A stretch of DNA of 6,553 nt from positions 1-6,553 of the forward strand of contig LCPX01000036.1 in NCBI GenBank assembly GCA_001003855.1. The letters are read 5' to 3'. The notes beneath the pieces are model-generated. The model ran no database searches. It saw only the letters and a list, made by a program, of their open reading frames with translations, and was not told where the DNA came from. Below are positions 6,113-6,553 of this stretch, piece by piece. The stretch is from Candidatus Moranbacteria bacterium GW2011_GWE1_49_15 (lineage in GTDB: Bacteria > Patescibacteriota > Minisyncoccia > Moranbacterales > GWC2-37-73). Each line of letters begins with the position of its first letter. Position 1 is the stretch's first letter. Both the position numbers and the translations under genes were made by a program.

Positions 6113-6553
6113 ATGAAAAGAAAAAGGATAGTCACTGTCGGAGGAGGAACGGGGAGTTTCATGCTCCTTTCCGGACTCAAAAAATACCCGGTGGATATAT
6201 CCGCCATCGTTTCGATGGCCGACGACGGCGGGTCTACCGGCGTGCTTCGCGACGAACTCGGAGTGCTTCCGCCCGGTGACGTCAGGCAATGTCTGGTGGC
6301 CTTGAGCGACTCTTCCAAGATCCTTCGCGAACTCATGAATTACCGGTTTGAAAATGGAGGACTTAAGGGGCACAGTTTCGGAAACCTTTTCCTTTCCGCC
6401 TTGGAAAAGATCAATGGTGGGTTTTCAGCCGGGGTGGAGGAGGCCAGTAAGATCTTGAACGTAAAGGGAGAGGTGATTCCGGTCACGGATCAGGATACTA
6501 AACTGTACATGGAGCTACTCAACGGGGACAAGCTCAGGGGCGAGGAGGAGATC
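6113..6553 (+). CDS. yvcK: YvcK/GlmR-family (CofD-like) protein, 3' end cut by window edge
   Basis: The first 147 codons are present, open to the last base. Family signatures are plain: RIVTVGGGTGS (5-15) is the Rossmann phosphate loop, SMADDGGSTG (34-43) the second conserved loop, LPPGDVRQCL (52-61) the third, and GHSFGNL (87-93) the fourth. Complete members are about 310-340 residues. In Bacillus subtilis the protein (GlmR, formerly YvcK) binds UDP-GlcNAc and stimulates GlmS, directing carbon into cell-wall precursors, and is needed for growth on gluconeogenic carbon. That role is carried over here only by homology. The related CofD transferase makes coenzyme F420 precursors, but the SMADDGGSTG and PPGDVRQ pattern favours YvcK. 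Its usual neighbours rapZ and whiA do not precede it; a sugar nucleotidyltransferase gene does, with a 2-base gap. No Shine-Dalgarno motif is seen before the ATG at 6113, which fits the family N-terminus. Confidence 0.93.
   Translation, partial: MKRKRIVTVGGGTGSFMLLSGLKKYPVDISAIVSMADDGGSTGVLRDELGVLPPGDVRQCLVALSDSSKILRELMNYRFENGGLKGHSFGNLFLSALEKINGGFSAGVEEASKILNVKGEVIPVTDQDTKLYMELLNGDKLRGEEEI

Overview
The window reads as a compact stretch of a small bacterial genome. Five genes, all on the + strand, fill almost all of it; the largest gap is 75 bases and the others are 1 to 10 bases. Organism (inference): the gene set, the tight packing, the AGG-rich arginine codons and the absence of Shine-Dalgarno motifs at all five visible starts suggest a Candidate Phyla Radiation / Patescibacteria lineage, perhaps Parcubacteria-like. 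The leucyl-tRNA synthetase is of the Firmicutes/CPR-like short type, without a large leucine-specific insertion. No rRNA or marker gene is present to settle the taxonomy.

Layout. Bases 2-871 are the 3' part of an ABC ATPase gene of the MacB/LolD type. It carries an unusual C-terminal extension of about 200 residues that seems to contain an internal duplication. One base later, 873-2078 encodes the partner permease of the MacB/FtsX family. The pair ends at a rho-independent terminator (2105-2129). In the same 75-base gap lies a perfect -10 box (TATAAT, 2142-2147), placed so that transcription should begin at or beside the folD start codon (2154), which implies a leaderless message. A second cluster follows: folD (2154-2990), leuS (3001-5424), a short sugar-1-phosphate nucleotidyltransferase gene (5430-6110) and the first 147 codons of a yvcK/glmR-family gene (6113 to the window end).

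How the genes may work together. The first unit is a membrane transporter or mechanotransmission complex whose substrate cannot be read from sequence. The second unit joins one-carbon folate metabolism, leucine charging of tRNA, sugar-nucleotide synthesis and a regulator that in Bacillus binds UDP-GlcNAc. The last two genes (2-base gap) plausibly form an envelope-precursor module, but this is inference from adjacency.

Most interesting points: the duplicated C-terminal extension on the ABC ATPase, the apparent leaderless start of folD with terminator and promoter interleaved, the general lack of Shine-Dalgarno sites, and a FolD whose folate half is conserved while its NADP-binding half has lost most signature residues. 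I saw no mobile elements, CRISPR arrays, tRNA or rRNA genes, or riboswitches. I did not find a clearly new multi-gene system; the novelty here is at the level of domains and gene starts.
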